Program-made: the position numbers and the translations under genes
The notes under the pieces: generated by a model
Seen by the model: only the letters and a program-made list of their open reading frames with translations
What the model was told of the DNA's origin: nothing
Databases searched by the model: none
Assembly: GCF_017355785.1 (NCBI RefSeq)
Contig: NZ_JAFEWE010000021.1
Location: 1-64,000 of the forward strand
Direction of reading: 5' to 3'
DNA from: Desertivirga arenae
Lineage (GTDB): Bacteria; Bacteroidota; Bacteroidia; Sphingobacteriales; Sphingobacteriaceae
DNA: 64,000 nucleotides
Part shown: one piece after another, positions 1-9,417 of the stretch
How positions within the stretch are numbered: the first letter of the stretch is position 1
How the letters are laid out: every line of letters begins with the position of its first letter

Positions 1-86
1 AATTCCTCAACAACCATCCGCTTAAATACTTCGCTGTACTTTTTCGACGAGCTTTCTCTTTTTTGTTTAATTACCTGATAACTCAT
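1..86 (-). CDS. transposase-like HTH protein, N-terminal fragment (cut by window edge)
   Basis: Reading leftward from an ATG at 86-84 gives 28 codons without a stop before the window ends, starting MSYQVIKQKRESSSKKYSEV and then FKRMVVEE. The stretch KKYSEVFKRMVV resembles the start of the helix-turn-helix domain of IS3-type OrfA transposases (pattern KxYSxEFKxxxV). A short inverted repeat lies just upstream. Only the N-terminus is visible, so the family is a resemblance rather than a domain match, and whether the element is intact cannot be judged. Confidence 0.45.
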   Translation of the reverse strand, partial: MSYQVIKQKRESSSKKYSEVFKRMVVEE

Positions 87-88
87 AT

Positions 89-109
89 GTTGACTTTGTA
101 TTAGTCAAC
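89..109. repeat. short inverted repeat upstream of the transposase-like fragment
   Basis: GTTGACT (89-95) and AGTCAAC (103-109) form a 7-bp perfect stem with a 7-base loop, directly before the start codon of the edge fragment. It could be part of the terminal region of an insertion sequence or a leader hairpin. It cannot be confirmed as an IS end because the other end is outside the window. Confidence 0.4.
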
Positions 110-140
110 TTTTTTCAGGACGAGACATATTAAAAGAAAA

Positions 141-164
141 GCCCGCTAATTAGCGGGCTTTTTT
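141..164. terminator. bidirectional rho-independent terminator
   Basis: GCCCGCTAA (141-149) pairs with TTAGCGGGC (150-158) and is followed by six T on the plus strand and preceded by an A-rich run, so it also works for the minus strand. It lies 38 bp past the apaG stop codon and probably ends the dusB-apaG transcript. Confidence 0.85.
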
Positions 165-201
165 ATATCTCAAAGTATCAATAGAAAAGTTCCTTACTCC
201 C

Positions 202-588
202 CTAGTTTAATTTGTATGGAGCTACCATAAAGAACTCTGGAATTTTAACTTCAAATGGTTCGTCATCGACAAGACGTTTCATTTCATAGGTGCCTTTCAT
301 ACTTCCCATGTCCGTTTTCAGATTACAACCCGAAACGTATTCATGAAACGTACCAGGATCTATTACCGGCTGCTGCCCTACCACTCCCTCTCCTTCTACC
401 TCCCTGTGAGCACCATTTGAATCAAATATATACCAATGTCTTCGCATTAGCTGTACACTATAATCGGTAAGATTTTCAATGCTAATTTTGTAGGCAAACA
501 TGTAATGATCGTTTGCCGGGTTTGAATATTCGGGCTGATAGATCGTTTCTACTGATACCTTTACGCCTTCAGTAATGTGTGTTACCAT
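202..588 (-). CDS. apaG: ApaG family protein
   Basis: A 128-residue protein of ApaG size. The conserved fibronectin-III-like core is visible, with YKISIENLTDYSVQLMRRHW near residues 33-52 and then GEGVVGQQPVIDPGTFHEYV and MKGTYEM. ApaG is a small cytoplasmic beta-sandwich protein named Co2+/Mg2+ efflux protein in databases; its real biochemical role is poorly defined. The gene lies 38 bp downstream of dusB on the same strand and ends before a strong terminator, so the two are probably cotranscribed. Family assignment is confident, function is not. Confidence 0.9.
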   Translation of the reverse strand: MVTHITEGVKVSVETIYQPEYSNPANDHYMFAYKISIENLTDYSVQLMRRHWYIFDSNGAHREVEGEGVVGQQPVIDPGTFHEYVSGCNLKTDMGSMKGTYEMKRLVDDEPFEVKIPEFFMVAPYKLN

Positions 589-626
589 AACGTTTTCTTA
601 ATTTGATATTTATGGTTATTCAAAAA

Positions 627-1619
627 TCAAGCCATCTCTGTTTCGAACTTGTTTTTTATTTCCTCAAGTATTTCTTCAATAAGTTCTAATGTATCTGCAG
701 AAACTAATCGCATTCTATATTCTTTAAAGTTTGGAATGCCTTTGAAATAATTAGAGTAATGCCTCCTCATTTCAAATATCCCTGTTTTTTGTCCCTTCCA
801 GGTAATTGATTTCTCCAGGTGAGTTCTGCAAACTTCTACTCTCTCAGCTAAGGATGGACCCTGAAGAATTTCTCCGGTTTTGAAAAAATGTTTAATTTCT
901 CTGAATATCCATGGGTACCCTATGGAGGCGCGACCAATCATAATCCCGTCTATTTCATACTCCAGGCGCCAGTTTGCAGCTTTCTCCACAGAATCAACAT
1001 CCCCATTACCGAAAATGGGAATTCCGATACGAGGATTTCGTTTTATTTCTCTTATTAAAGTCCAGTCTGCTTGTCCTTTATACATTTGAGATCGGGTACG
1101 TCCATGGATTGTAAGTGCTTTAATCCCTACATCCTGCAGCCTCTCTGCTACCTCATACACATTTTTTGTATTATCGTCCCAGCCAAGTCGGGTTTTTACA
1201 GTAACAGGAAGATGAGTAGACTCAACTACAGCTTTTGTCATCTTCACCATTTTATCAATATCTTGTAGTAAACTTGCACCCGCACCTCTGCAAGCAACAT
1301 TTTTTACGGGACAGCCATAATTAATATCAATCAGATCAGGATCAGCTTTAGTAGCTATCTCCGTCGCAATCCTCATAGTTTCTATGTTACTTCCAAATAT
1401 TTGAATTCCAATAGGCCGCTCGTATTCAAAGATGTCAAGCTTTTGTATACTTTTTGCTGCATCTCTGATCAATCCTTCAGAAGAGATGAATTCGGTATAC
1501 ATCATATCCACTCCGTTCTGCTTACACACAAACCTAAAAGGTGGATCACTTACATCTTCCATTGGAGCCAACAATAATGGGAATTCACCTAAATCTATAT
1601 TTCCAATTTTTACGGACAT
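627..1619 (-). CDS. dusB: tRNA-dihydrouridine synthase DusB
   Basis: A 330-residue flavin-dependent reductase that makes dihydrouridine in tRNA D-loops. The FMN-binding TIM-barrel start LLLAPMEDVSDPPFR (near residue 16), the motif DINYGCPVKNVACRGAGASL with the catalytic Cys (about residue 110), VTVKTRLGWDD, IHGRTRSQMYKG, IFGNGDV and GIMIGRASIGYPW are all present, and a C-terminal helical RNA-binding region follows. Length fits the family. Probably first gene of a two-gene operon with apaG. Confidence 0.95.
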   Translation of the reverse strand: MSVKIGNIDLGEFPLLLAPMEDVSDPPFRFVCKQNGVDMMYTEFISSEGLIRDAAKSIQKLDIFEYERPIGIQIFGSNIETMRIATEIATKADPDLIDINYGCPVKNVACRGAGASLLQDIDKMVKMTKAVVESTHLPVTVKTRLGWDDNTKNVYEVAERLQDVGIKALTIHGRTRSQMYKGQADWTLIREIKRNPRIGIPIFGNGDVDSVEKAANWRLEYEIDGIMIGRASIGYPWIFREIKHFFKTGEILQGPSLAERVEVCRTHLEKSITWKGQKTGIFEMRRHYSNYFKGIPNFKEYRMRLVSADTLELIEEILEEIKNKFETEMA

Positions 1620-1745
1620 GGGCTATTTTTAAACTACTATCTTTGCCTGATTTTATAATTGAGTTTGATATTGATTCTTGCCAGAATCAATACTTAATCC
1701 TCGTATTAAATTTGTCTAATTCGCAAAATTACAAATAATTACCTG

Positions 1746-2681
1746 ATGATAGCTGAAAGCACTTCAAGTACTCGTCATCCTTTTGTTTCTTTATTAGGCC
1801 TGTTTCTATGGGTAGCTTTAGGAATGATAATATTTACTGTGCTGGGTATAATAGCTTGCGGAGTAATTTTTGGATTTGGCGATATTCTTAATATTAATAA
1901 AGGAGTTGGAAGCAATATAAATGCCCTTAAACTAGTTCAACTATTCTCATCTATAGGCACCTTCATTGTACCAGCTTTTGTATTTGCAAAGCAGGAAAGC
2001 AAGGATTCTTTCGAGTATCTGAATTTAAATAAGAGAACCGATCTTTTAATTCTCATCTCAGCGGTTGTTATTTTCTTCTCATTTACTCCATTTATAGAAT
2101 GGACAATAGTTCAAAATTCTAAAATGAAATTACCAGGGTTCTTGAGTGATCTAGAGATCTGGATGAGGCAGAAGGAAGATGAGATGGCAGTTTTGACCCG
2201 GCAATTCCTGATAATGAAATCGCCTTCTGATTTGTTAATTAATCTTTTAATAATTGCTATCATCCCTGGTATCGGTGAAGAACTACTATTCAGAGGGTGT
2301 CTTCAAAAGATCTTATCAAAGTGGACAAAAAATTATCATCTTGGCATCTGGCTGGCTGCAGTAATCTTTAGCGCTATTCATGTTCAATTTTACGGGTTCA
2401 TTCCTAGAATGTTATTAGGCGCCTTGTTTGGTTACCTTTTTCATTGGGGTAAAAATTTGGTAATTCCCATGATTGCACATTCTATTAATAACGGTACTGC
2501 CGTAATCGGGGCCTTCATTTTGCAAAAAAACGGGGAGTCTTTAGATAAAATAGATGAGCAAAATAGTTATCCCCTATACGTCGCTATCTTAAGTTTTATT
2601 GTAGGGGTAGGATTACTAGCTCTTTTTAAAAGTCAGCTTGAAAAAAAATCGATTGGCAATCAAACCGGCACCGATGTTTAA
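1746..2681 (+). CDS. CPBP family intramembrane glutamic protease
   Basis: A 311-residue multi-pass membrane protein. The C-terminal half carries the CPBP (Abi/Rce1-type) motifs: EELLFRG near residue 180 with the paired catalytic glutamates, FSAIHVQ about 35 residues later, and IPMIAHSINN near the end. In this family these residues form the active site of a membrane-embedded protease; the substrate is unknown. The gene starts 126 bp from the divergent dusB and is followed by DUF2007 and cdsA on the same strand. Confidence 0.88.
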   Translation: MIAESTSSTRHPFVSLLGLFLWVALGMIIFTVLGIIACGVIFGFGDILNINKGVGSNINALKLVQLFSSIGTFIVPAFVFAKQESKDSFEYLNLNKRTDLLILISAVVIFFSFTPFIEWTIVQNSKMKLPGFLSDLEIWMRQKEDEMAVLTRQFLIMKSPSDLLINLLIIAIIPGIGEELLFRGCLQKILSKWTKNYHLGIWLAAVIFSAIHVQFYGFIPRMLLGALFGYLFHWGKNLVIPMIAHSINNGTAVIGAFILQKNGESLDKIDEQNSYPLYVAILSFIVGVGLLALFKSQLEKKSIGNQTGTDV

Positions 2682-2738
2682 AAAGGTTTGAAAAATCCTT
2701 TTATTGAAAAATCTGGCTTTGACAGAAATATATATTAG

Positions 2739-2942
2739 ATGAGGAATGATTGGATAAAGATTTATACTTCGAATGATTTTTATAAATCAGAATTAGTAAG
2801 ACAAATATTGGTTGAACATGAAATCGAAGCAGTGTTATTAGACAAACAAGGCTTTCCATATAAAATTGGAGAGGTGGAGATTTACGTTCATCCGAACAAT
2901 TTCCAGGAGGCTTTAGAAATAATTATTAAAAACGAACTATGA
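2739..2942 (+). CDS. DUF2007 family small protein
   Basis: A 67-residue protein with the DUF2007 pattern: it opens with WIKIYTSNDFYKSELVRQIL, contains EHEIEAVLLDKQ and ends in a segment (EIYVHPNNFQEALEIIIK) like the alpha-beta fold of this family, often called putative signal-transducing protein. Its stop codon overlaps the cdsA start (ATGA at 2939-2942), which points to translational coupling. No biochemical function is established. Confidence 0.85.
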   Translation: MRNDWIKIYTSNDFYKSELVRQILVEHEIEAVLLDKQGFPYKIGEVEIYVHPNNFQEALEIIIKNEL

Positions 2943-3745
2943 AGACAAGGGCTATAACAGGATTCTTCTTTGTATTAGTGATGCTGGCATCTGTATTAAC
3001 CGGAGAAAAAACTTTTGTCCTTTTTTTTCTGGTATTGAGCTTATTATGTGTTAATGAGTTCTATGGTCTGGTGCAATCTGATGATGTAAAACCTCAGAGG
3101 TTTTTGGGAATAATTTTAGCAGCTGCTACATTTATTCCTGTTCTTGTTTACTTACTTACACGTGAGGGATTAGGGTATATCCTCATAAGTGCTCCGATTG
3201 CTATTATAACCTGTATAGCAGAACTTTATAAAAAATCAGAAAGGCCATTTCATAACCTTGCCTATACTTATTTTGGAGTAACTTATCTAATAATGCCTTT
3301 TGCTTTTTTTTCAGCATTAGCATTTTTAGATGGAACTTATAACTTTCATCTTCCACTAGGTTTCATGCTATTGCTATGGGCTAGCGATACAGGTGCTTAT
3401 CTATTTGGAGTTAAACTTGGCAAGAGTAAATTATTTGAAAGGCATTCGCCTAAGAAGTCCTGGGAAGGTTTTTTTGGTGGGCTTTTCACCAGTTTATTAG
3501 TTGCGTTTATTTTAAGTACTCAGTATATTGAAATACCTACAATTCACTGGGCTATAATGTCACTACTAATTGTGGTTGGCGGAACTTTTGGCGACCTGGT
3601 TGAATCAATGCTTAAACGCAGTGTTGGAAAGAAAGATTCAGGTTCTATTCTTCCCGGTCATGGTGGTTTACTAGACCGTTTCGACGGATTATTATTTGCA
3701 GCACCTCTTGTTTTTGTATATTTATATTTTACCCTTTCTTTTTGA
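2939..3745 (+). CDS. cdsA: phosphatidate cytidylyltransferase
   Basis: A 268-residue integral membrane enzyme that makes CDP-diacylglycerol from phosphatidate and CTP, the branch point of phospholipid synthesis. About eight hydrophobic segments are present. The C-terminal signature is clear: SMLKRSVGKKDSGSILPGHG followed by GLLDRFDGL, containing the conserved Lys-Lys-Asp and Asp residues that hold metal and substrate. Translation probably couples to DUF2007 through the 4-base overlap. Confidence 0.95.
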   Translation: MKTRAITGFFFVLVMLASVLTGEKTFVLFFLVLSLLCVNEFYGLVQSDDVKPQRFLGIILAAATFIPVLVYLLTREGLGYILISAPIAIITCIAELYKKSERPFHNLAYTYFGVTYLIMPFAFFSALAFLDGTYNFHLPLGFMLLLWASDTGAYLFGVKLGKSKLFERHSPKKSWEGFFGGLFTSLLVAFILSTQYIEIPTIHWAIMSLLIVVGGTFGDLVESMLKRSVGKKDSGSILPGHGGLLDRFDGLLFAAPLVFVYLYFTLSF

Positions 3746-3752
3746 TTAAATA

Positions 3753-4802
3753 ATGACCAATACTCCGGAAAAAACTGAAGAGCAAATAGAAGAGCAATCA
3801 TTGATTCAAAAAGACCGGTCCCTACTATATATGGGCGTTATTTTAGGTGTCATTATTTTGATAATGGGTTATCTGACTTTTTTTGTCGACGAGCCGTTAA
3901 AGCTATTCAGGGGAAAGGAAGAAGCTAATAAAACGGAAGATGTAAAAGAAGACGGAGATTCAAGTATCCTTGACGAGAGTTCTTCAATGAGTGACGAGGA
4001 AGTAAGGTCCTCACTTGTTAAATTCATCGAAGCATATTATTATGATGAGAAACGAGGTTATTTTGATCCTCCAAGCTACTTCGCCAGTATAACTGAAACT
4101 TTTTATAACTACCATAACTTAACCTACAGCAGGCTCAAAGATCTGTATTGGCAGCGTCGCAAGGATATGGAGAACTTGAAAAGGATATGGATCGTATCCT
4201 CTTTAAAGTTCGAACGCCAGGGAGATAGGATAGTAACCACCCACTGGGTTAAGGAAAACTATTTCAGGCCGTCAACCCGTGATCTTTACTCTGCCCACGT
4301 TCAATATGAATTTGTGATTGATGCGGATGGTAAGATTGTTTCTTTAAGAGATGTTGATGTTAAGAACGAAGAAGTTCATCCTATCCAACCTGATAGTATG
4401 GATTTGGCTCCCGTGGGCGCTGTAAGTCCTCAACAGGGAGCTATTACAGAACCTCCCGCTGCTGTGAATAATGAGAATAAAGTATTTAATACCAATGAGG
4501 TAGACGTTCAACCTGAATTCAATGGGGGGCAGAAAGAGTTGATAAAATATGTATCGTCCAACATCAAATATCCCGTTACTGCTCGTCAGGCCAATATACA
4601 GGGTAAAGTAATTGTAGCTTTCGTAGTGGAAAAGGATGGTTCTCTAAGTGATATAAAAGTTACTAAGGGAATTGGCGGTGGATGTGATGAAGAAGCTGTA
4701 AGACTAGTTCGTAACTCCCCGAAATGGAAGCCCGGAGTGCTAAAAGGAAGTACGGTTAGAACTAACGCCAACCTGCCTATAACATTTCAAACAGGTCAAT
4801 AA
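3753..4802 (+). CDS. TonB C-terminal domain protein with one membrane anchor
   Basis: A 349-residue protein with a short cytoplasmic N-terminus, one membrane segment (about residues 26-45, YMGVILGVIILIMGYL), an acidic linker, a middle domain (about 85-215) that looks NTF2-like/SnoaL-like, and a C-terminal TonB domain (about 255-349) with KYPVTARQANIQGKVIVAF and GGGCDEEAVRLV. TonB domains deliver proton-motive energy to outer-membrane receptors such as SusC. The order anchor - extra domain - TonB is common in Bacteroidota. It starts 7 bp after cdsA and ends at a strong terminator. Confidence 0.85.
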   Translation: MTNTPEKTEEQIEEQSLIQKDRSLLYMGVILGVIILIMGYLTFFVDEPLKLFRGKEEANKTEDVKEDGDSSILDESSSMSDEEVRSSLVKFIEAYYYDEKRGYFDPPSYFASITETFYNYHNLTYSRLKDLYWQRRKDMENLKRIWIVSSLKFERQGDRIVTTHWVKENYFRPSTRDLYSAHVQYEFVIDADGKIVSLRDVDVKNEEVHPIQPDSMDLAPVGAVSPQQGAITEPPAAVNNENKVFNTNEVDVQPEFNGGQKELIKYVSSNIKYPVTARQANIQGKVIVAFVVEKDGSLSDIKVTKGIGGGCDEEAVRLVRNSPKWKPGVLKGSTVRTNANLPITFQTGQ

Positions 4803-4810
4803 TCTAAATA

Positions 4811-4843
4811 ATAAATGGGTTAAGATATACTTAACCCATTTAT
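4811..4843. terminator. bidirectional terminator between tonB-like gene and mfd
   Basis: A perfect 14-bp stem, ATAAATGGGTTAAG (4811-4824) with CTTAACCCATTTAT (4830-4843), and a 5-base loop. It fills nearly the whole gap between the two convergent stop codons and ends on the base next to the mfd stop codon. It has no long T-run, so it relies on the A/T-rich outer stem. Confidence 0.75.
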
Positions 4844-7800
4844 TTATACCATTACTCCTCCTGAAAGTTCTTCAAGTATAGAAATAGCTTCATCCAGACT
4901 TCTGATATCTTCGAAAGCTATTCGTAAAGTTGATTTTACTTCTTTTAAATTACATCTTCTTGGATGTTCTTTTACAAACTGAAGCACTCTTCCAAAAGCT
5001 TCACTCTCAAAGTATGAAGACTGTTGGTCAGAAACGAAATATCCTTTCAAAGAGTTCTTTTTGAAGGTAACTTTCTCAAATCCGATTGCCTTAGAAAGCC
5101 ATTGAAGTTTTAAGGTATTTAAAAGTTCACGTACCTGTTTTGGAAGAGGTCCAAATCTGTCTTGTAATTGCTGGGCAAATTTATCCAGTTGCTCTTCATC
5201 TTCAAGCTTTGAAATATCGGTATAAAGGTTATAACGTTCCGTAATATTAGTAACATAACTATCCGGGATCAAAACTTCCAAATCAGTGTCGATTTGAGTA
5301 AAAGACACAATTGGGCGAGGCTTTTCGTCTTTAAACAAATCCTTGAACTCATCATCTTTTAGTTCCTGTATTGCCTCGTCCAGAATTTTATGATACATTT
5401 CAAACCCTATTTCTGCTATAAATCCGCTTTGTTCTGCACCTAATAAATTTCCACTTCCGCGTATATCCAGGTCCCGCATCGCAACGTTAAAACCACTTCC
5501 CAGGTCAGAGAACTCCTCAATCGCACTTAAACGTTTTCTGGCTTCAGGAGTAAGGGTTGATATTGGAGGACTCAGAAGATAGCAAAACGCTTTTTTATTT
5601 GATCTTCCTACCCTTCCCCGCATTTGGTGCAAATCACTCAAACCAAACATGTGTGCATGATTTATCAGGATAGTATTTGCATTTGGAATGTCAAGTCCTG
5701 CCTCAATAATTGTAGTTGCAACCAGCACATCATATTCCGCATTGATAAACTTAAGCATTACATCTTCTAATTCATCTCCCTCTAATTGCCCATGGGCGAT
5801 TCCAACCCGAGCCTTTGGAACAAGCTTCTTAATTAATCCTCCTAGTTGAGCAAGATCCTGAACGCGGTTATGAATGAAAAATATTTGTCCATTTCTAGCA
5901 AGTTCAAACTCAACAGACTCTTTAATAAGCTTCTCATTAAATACATGCAGTTCCGTTACCACGGGCTGACGATTAGGGGGAGGAGTTGAGATGATAGACA
6001 AATCTCTTGCTCCCATTAATGAAAAATGTAATGTTCTTGGAATAGGTGTTGCTGTCAAAGTTAAGGTATCGACATTAGCACGGAACTGTTTAAGTTTCTC
6101 CTTCACACTAACTCCAAACTTTTGCTCTTCATCAATAATAAGCAGACCCAGATCTTTAAATTTAACATCTTTGCTTACAATTCTATGAGTACCTATGATA
6201 ATATCAATTTTTCCGTCAGCTAATTTCTGAAGCGTTTCCTTAATCTGTTTGCTTGTTTTAAAACGATTAACATAATCGATATTGCAAGGGAAATCTTTTA
6301 AACGAGAATTGAATGTTTTGAAGTGTTGTAGGGCAAGGATTGTAGTTGGAACCAGGATAGCAACTTGCTTACTATCAGCAACTGCCTTAAATGCTGCACG
6401 AACTGCGATTTCTGTTTTCCCAAAACCCACGTCTCCGCAAACAAGACGGTCCATGGGGTGAGGCGATTCCATATCTTTTTTCACATCCGCTGTAGCCTTT
6501 TCCTGATCTGGTGTGTCTTCGTAAATAAATGAAGCCTCTAGCTCGGCCTGCAAATAGGTATCAGGATGAAAGGCATTACCAGTTTGGGCCTTTCGAACAG
6601 CATAAAGCTTGATCAGATCCCTTGCTATGTCTTTAACTTTTTTTTTAGTTGTTTTTTTAAGCTTTTCCCATGTATCAGTTCCAAGTTTATTCATTCGGGG
6701 AATAGTCCCTTCCTTTCCTGAATATTTAGAGATCCTGTTCAATGAATTAATATTCACGTAAAGCAGGTCGTTATCCGCATATATCAAGCGAATCATCTCC
6801 TGGGTTTTACCGTTGACCTCTACTTTTTCGAGTCCTGCATACTTTCCGATACCATGATCTATATGGGTGATGTAATCACCTGGCTTTAATTCCCTCAATT
6901 CCTTTAGGGTAATAGACTGAGAGCGTGAATAACCTTTCTTGAGCTTATATTTATAGTAACGATCAAATATCTGATGATCAGTATAACAGGCTATCTTTTG
7001 CTCATAATCAAGAAAACCTTCACGAAGGGATAAGTGAATCGGAGTAAACTTTACAGTCTTGTCAATATCATCAAAAATAGTGTACAAGCGTTCTGCCTGT
7101 TTCACTGAATCAGTGAATATGAAGTTGCTTATTTTTTCAGATTCGTTTTGTTTAATATTGTGTATCAGTAGGTTAAAATCTTTGTTGAAAGAGGGTTGAG
7201 GCTTAATTTCAAATTGTATAATTTCTGTAGCCTGATAGAAAAACTGTTTGCCAAATTCTACTATGGCAAAATCTCTTAATTGATCTGCCAGTAACTTCTC
7301 GTCCGTGAAATTGAACTTTGGATCGATCCATTCTGGGTTCTGCTGCTTGTCTGAGGCAGAGAGAGCTTTCCAGAGCTCGTTTGCTTTCTTGTAGCCGTCT
7401 TGCAGAATATCAAGGGTAAATTGAACATCTTTAAACCAGATGGAAGTGTCCTTATCAATGTATTCCAGCAAGGAGATATTATGTTCAGTTAAAAATTTAG
7501 ATTGAACGTTAGGCACTATTGTAATACTTCTAACAGTTTCAATACTTAATTGCTCTTCTACATTGAATGTCCTGATACTTTCAATATGATCGCCAAAAAA
7601 TTCAATTCTGTAAGGGTGATCATGAGAGAAAGAAAAAATATCCACAATTCCTCCCCGTATTGAAAATTGTCCGGGTTCGTAAACAAAGTCAACTCTTTCG
7701 AAGTCGTATTCAATTAAAAATTCATTTATAAAATCAATATTTAACTTATTTCCGGTCGAAATCTCCAGCGTGTTTTTTTCAAGAGAATCTCTGTTAATTA

Positions 7801-8197
7801 CCCTTTCTGCAATGGCTTCAGGGTAAGTAACGATAAGCTTTCCAAATTCTGTAGCATGGATCAACTCATTAAGCACCTCTGCTCTTTGTAACACATTACC
7901 CGGATCAGGCTGAGTGAAATCAAAAGGTTTCCTATATGAAGAAGGGAAAAGAAGTATTTCTTTATCCATCAGATTTTCCAGGTCGCTAAGAAAATAGGCT
8001 GCCTCTTCCCTGTCGGGAAGTACAAATACCATGTGACTATGCTGAAGGAAGTAGAAGGTAGAAGCTACTACTGCATCACTTGATCCAACTAAACCTTTTA
8101 CATGTACCCGGGGGCCTTTGCTTGCGTTAAGAGCAGAAGCAAGGCTTTCGACCTTTCGGTCATTTTTATATAGATCTAAAATATCCCTTACGTTCAC
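4844..8197 (-). CDS. mfd: transcription-repair coupling factor Mfd
   Basis: A 1117-residue ATP-dependent translocase that removes RNA polymerase stalled at DNA lesions and recruits UvrA. Seen in order: UvrB-like N-terminal region (with GGIVDIFSFSHDHPYRIEFF), CarD-like polymerase-binding domain near 430-500 (GDYITHIDHGIGKYAGLE), Walker A GDVGFGKTE near 587, DEEQ box near 687, SF2 motifs (TATPIPRTL; GRVGRSNKKAFCYLL) and the C-terminal UvrA-binding domain. The start codon is GTG at 8197-8195; no in-frame ATG fits better. Length is typical. Confidence 0.97.
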   Translation of the reverse strand: MNVRDILDLYKNDRKVESLASALNASKGPRVHVKGLVGSSDAVVASTFYFLQHSHMVFVLPDREEAAYFLSDLENLMDKEILLFPSSYRKPFDFTQPDPGNVLQRAEVLNELIHATEFGKLIVTYPEAIAERVINRDSLEKNTLEISTGNKLNIDFINEFLIEYDFERVDFVYEPGQFSIRGGIVDIFSFSHDHPYRIEFFGDHIESIRTFNVEEQLSIETVRSITIVPNVQSKFLTEHNISLLEYIDKDTSIWFKDVQFTLDILQDGYKKANELWKALSASDKQQNPEWIDPKFNFTDEKLLADQLRDFAIVEFGKQFFYQATEIIQFEIKPQPSFNKDFNLLIHNIKQNESEKISNFIFTDSVKQAERLYTIFDDIDKTVKFTPIHLSLREGFLDYEQKIACYTDHQIFDRYYKYKLKKGYSRSQSITLKELRELKPGDYITHIDHGIGKYAGLEKVEVNGKTQEMIRLIYADNDLLYVNINSLNRISKYSGKEGTIPRMNKLGTDTWEKLKKTTKKKVKDIARDLIKLYAVRKAQTGNAFHPDTYLQAELEASFIYEDTPDQEKATADVKKDMESPHPMDRLVCGDVGFGKTEIAVRAAFKAVADSKQVAILVPTTILALQHFKTFNSRLKDFPCNIDYVNRFKTSKQIKETLQKLADGKIDIIIGTHRIVSKDVKFKDLGLLIIDEEQKFGVSVKEKLKQFRANVDTLTLTATPIPRTLHFSLMGARDLSIISTPPPNRQPVVTELHVFNEKLIKESVEFELARNGQIFFIHNRVQDLAQLGGLIKKLVPKARVGIAHGQLEGDELEDVMLKFINAEYDVLVATTIIEAGLDIPNANTILINHAHMFGLSDLHQMRGRVGRSNKKAFCYLLSPPISTLTPEARKRLSAIEEFSDLGSGFNVAMRDLDIRGSGNLLGAEQSGFIAEIGFEMYHKILDEAIQELKDDEFKDLFKDEKPRPIVSFTQIDTDLEVLIPDSYVTNITERYNLYTDISKLEDEEQLDKFAQQLQDRFGPLPKQVRELLNTLKLQWLSKAIGFEKVTFKKNSLKGYFVSDQQSSYFESEAFGRVLQFVKEHPRRCNLKEVKSTLRIAFEDIRSLDEAISILEELSGGVMV

Positions 8198-8214
8198 AAT
8201 ACAAAATTCTGAAA

Positions 8215-8222
8215 CAAATATA
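8215..8222 (-). promoter_or_regulatory. candidate Bacteroidota -7 promoter box for mfd
   Basis: On the minus strand this reads TATATTTG, an exact match to the TAnnTTTG consensus, about 18 bases before the GTG start of mfd. This would give a very short leader. No clear TTTG -33 element is seen at the usual distance. Confidence 0.4.
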
Positions 8223-8400
8223 CAAGCTGTGGTTAAGCTATTATGAAAATACTCTCCAGCTGCTTTTGTTTTACATCATTTAACTTCATTAAATTAAATC
8301 AAATGTAAATTGTTATATCTGTACGGAAGATAAAAGGAACAAATTCCTTAACTCATCTGTTAGAAATTTATCGACCAATGATGATTTAAAATTTGTTGTT

Positions 8401-8814
8401 ATGAAAAACGCATTTAAATATGGTTCTATTATTGGGGTAATCAGTGGTGTTTGGATCTTTATTCTGCATCTGGCGGGTGTGTATGAAAACTCTTACCCAA
8501 GTGCCGATAAGGCTAGCTGGTTAGAATACTTGTCGATTATCATTCCTGTTACAGGTTTATATTTAGGGATTAAGAATTTCAGGAACCGCATAAACGGAGG
8601 ACGGATGGAGTTCTTCGAAGGAATCTTCGAAGGCTTTAAAATAATGGTTTTTGGGGGGTTGATAGCTTGCTTTTTTGCAGCGGTTTATATTTCATATGTA
8701 GCACAGGATTTACAAATGGATTATATGGGAAGAGTTGGAGCAGCTGGTGTTATAGGCATTTTATCTACTCTTGTTATTTCTTTGCTTTTAATGAATAAGC
8801 AACATAATTTGTAG
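8401..8814 (+). CDS. DUF4199 family membrane protein
   Basis: A 137-residue protein with four hydrophobic segments and the pattern of DUF4199: an N-terminal MKNAFKYGSIIGVISGVW, GLYLGIKNFRNRINGGRMEF in the middle (short hairpin with FEGIFEGFK) and a last hydrophobic helix. The family is found mainly in Bacteroidota and has no known function. It stands alone between the mfd promoter and the next membrane protein. Confidence 0.82.
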   Translation: MKNAFKYGSIIGVISGVWIFILHLAGVYENSYPSADKASWLEYLSIIIPVTGLYLGIKNFRNRINGGRMEFFEGIFEGFKIMVFGGLIACFFAAVYISYVAQDLQMDYMGRVGAAGVIGILSTLVISLLLMNKQHNL

Positions 8815-8916
8815 GTTAGCGATATTTGTTGATGAATTCTGTTGCTTATTTCTCTTTTTATTAATCTTATAATCCGCTTGTTCAGGTGGTTTAACTAATT
8901 ATTACATTTGCGGATT

Positions 8917-9417
8917 ATGGAATATATTAATAATCCTCAGGCTTTAACTCCTTTTTTAATTGCCACCCTTATCAAGTTGGTAATTATGGTTCTTTTCTGT
9001 CGTACTCAGGTAAGAACACTTGAATTAATTGAGCCTGAAAACCGGACCGTTCAACCTTGGTTAGTTTGGTCGCTTATCATACTGGAAAGTATACTTAGCT
9101 TTTTTGTGGTAATAGGTATGTCTAGATCGATAGCTAATGAATTAAAGAGCCGTAACTTTGAAGAAGAAGCTAATCCAGCACTAACTCCCGGACTTTTATA
9201 TGCTGCACTGGGACTTATTTCTTTCATCATTCTCGGGTTAGAAATTAATGGTATGAAGGTTCCATCTTCTTACGCGCCTGTGGTGGCCGTTATAGGATTC
9301 AGTCAGATCTTTTTTATGGTTCAATACTGGTCTAAAGTTACCTGGTATAAAAAAATATTGGAGAATGATGACCAGGAAAACTATGGTGTTGAGGATAAGA
9401 ACAGAGACGAAGAATAA
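8917..9417 (+). CDS. hypothetical four-helix membrane protein
   Basis: A 166-residue protein with about four hydrophobic stretches and a charged C-terminus. The open frame extends upstream to a TTG at 8908, but the ATG at 8917 (MEYINNPQALTPF) is the better start. The stop overlaps the next gene's ATG by one base (TAATG at 9415-9419), so it is probably coupled to the Nif3-like gene. I do not recognise the family. Confidence 0.75.
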   Translation: MEYINNPQALTPFLIATLIKLVIMVLFCRTQVRTLELIEPENRTVQPWLVWSLIILESILSFFVVIGMSRSIANELKSRNFEEEANPALTPGLLYAALGLISFIILGLEINGMKVPSSYAPVVAVIGFSQIFFMVQYWSKVTWYKKILENDDQENYGVEDKNRDEE

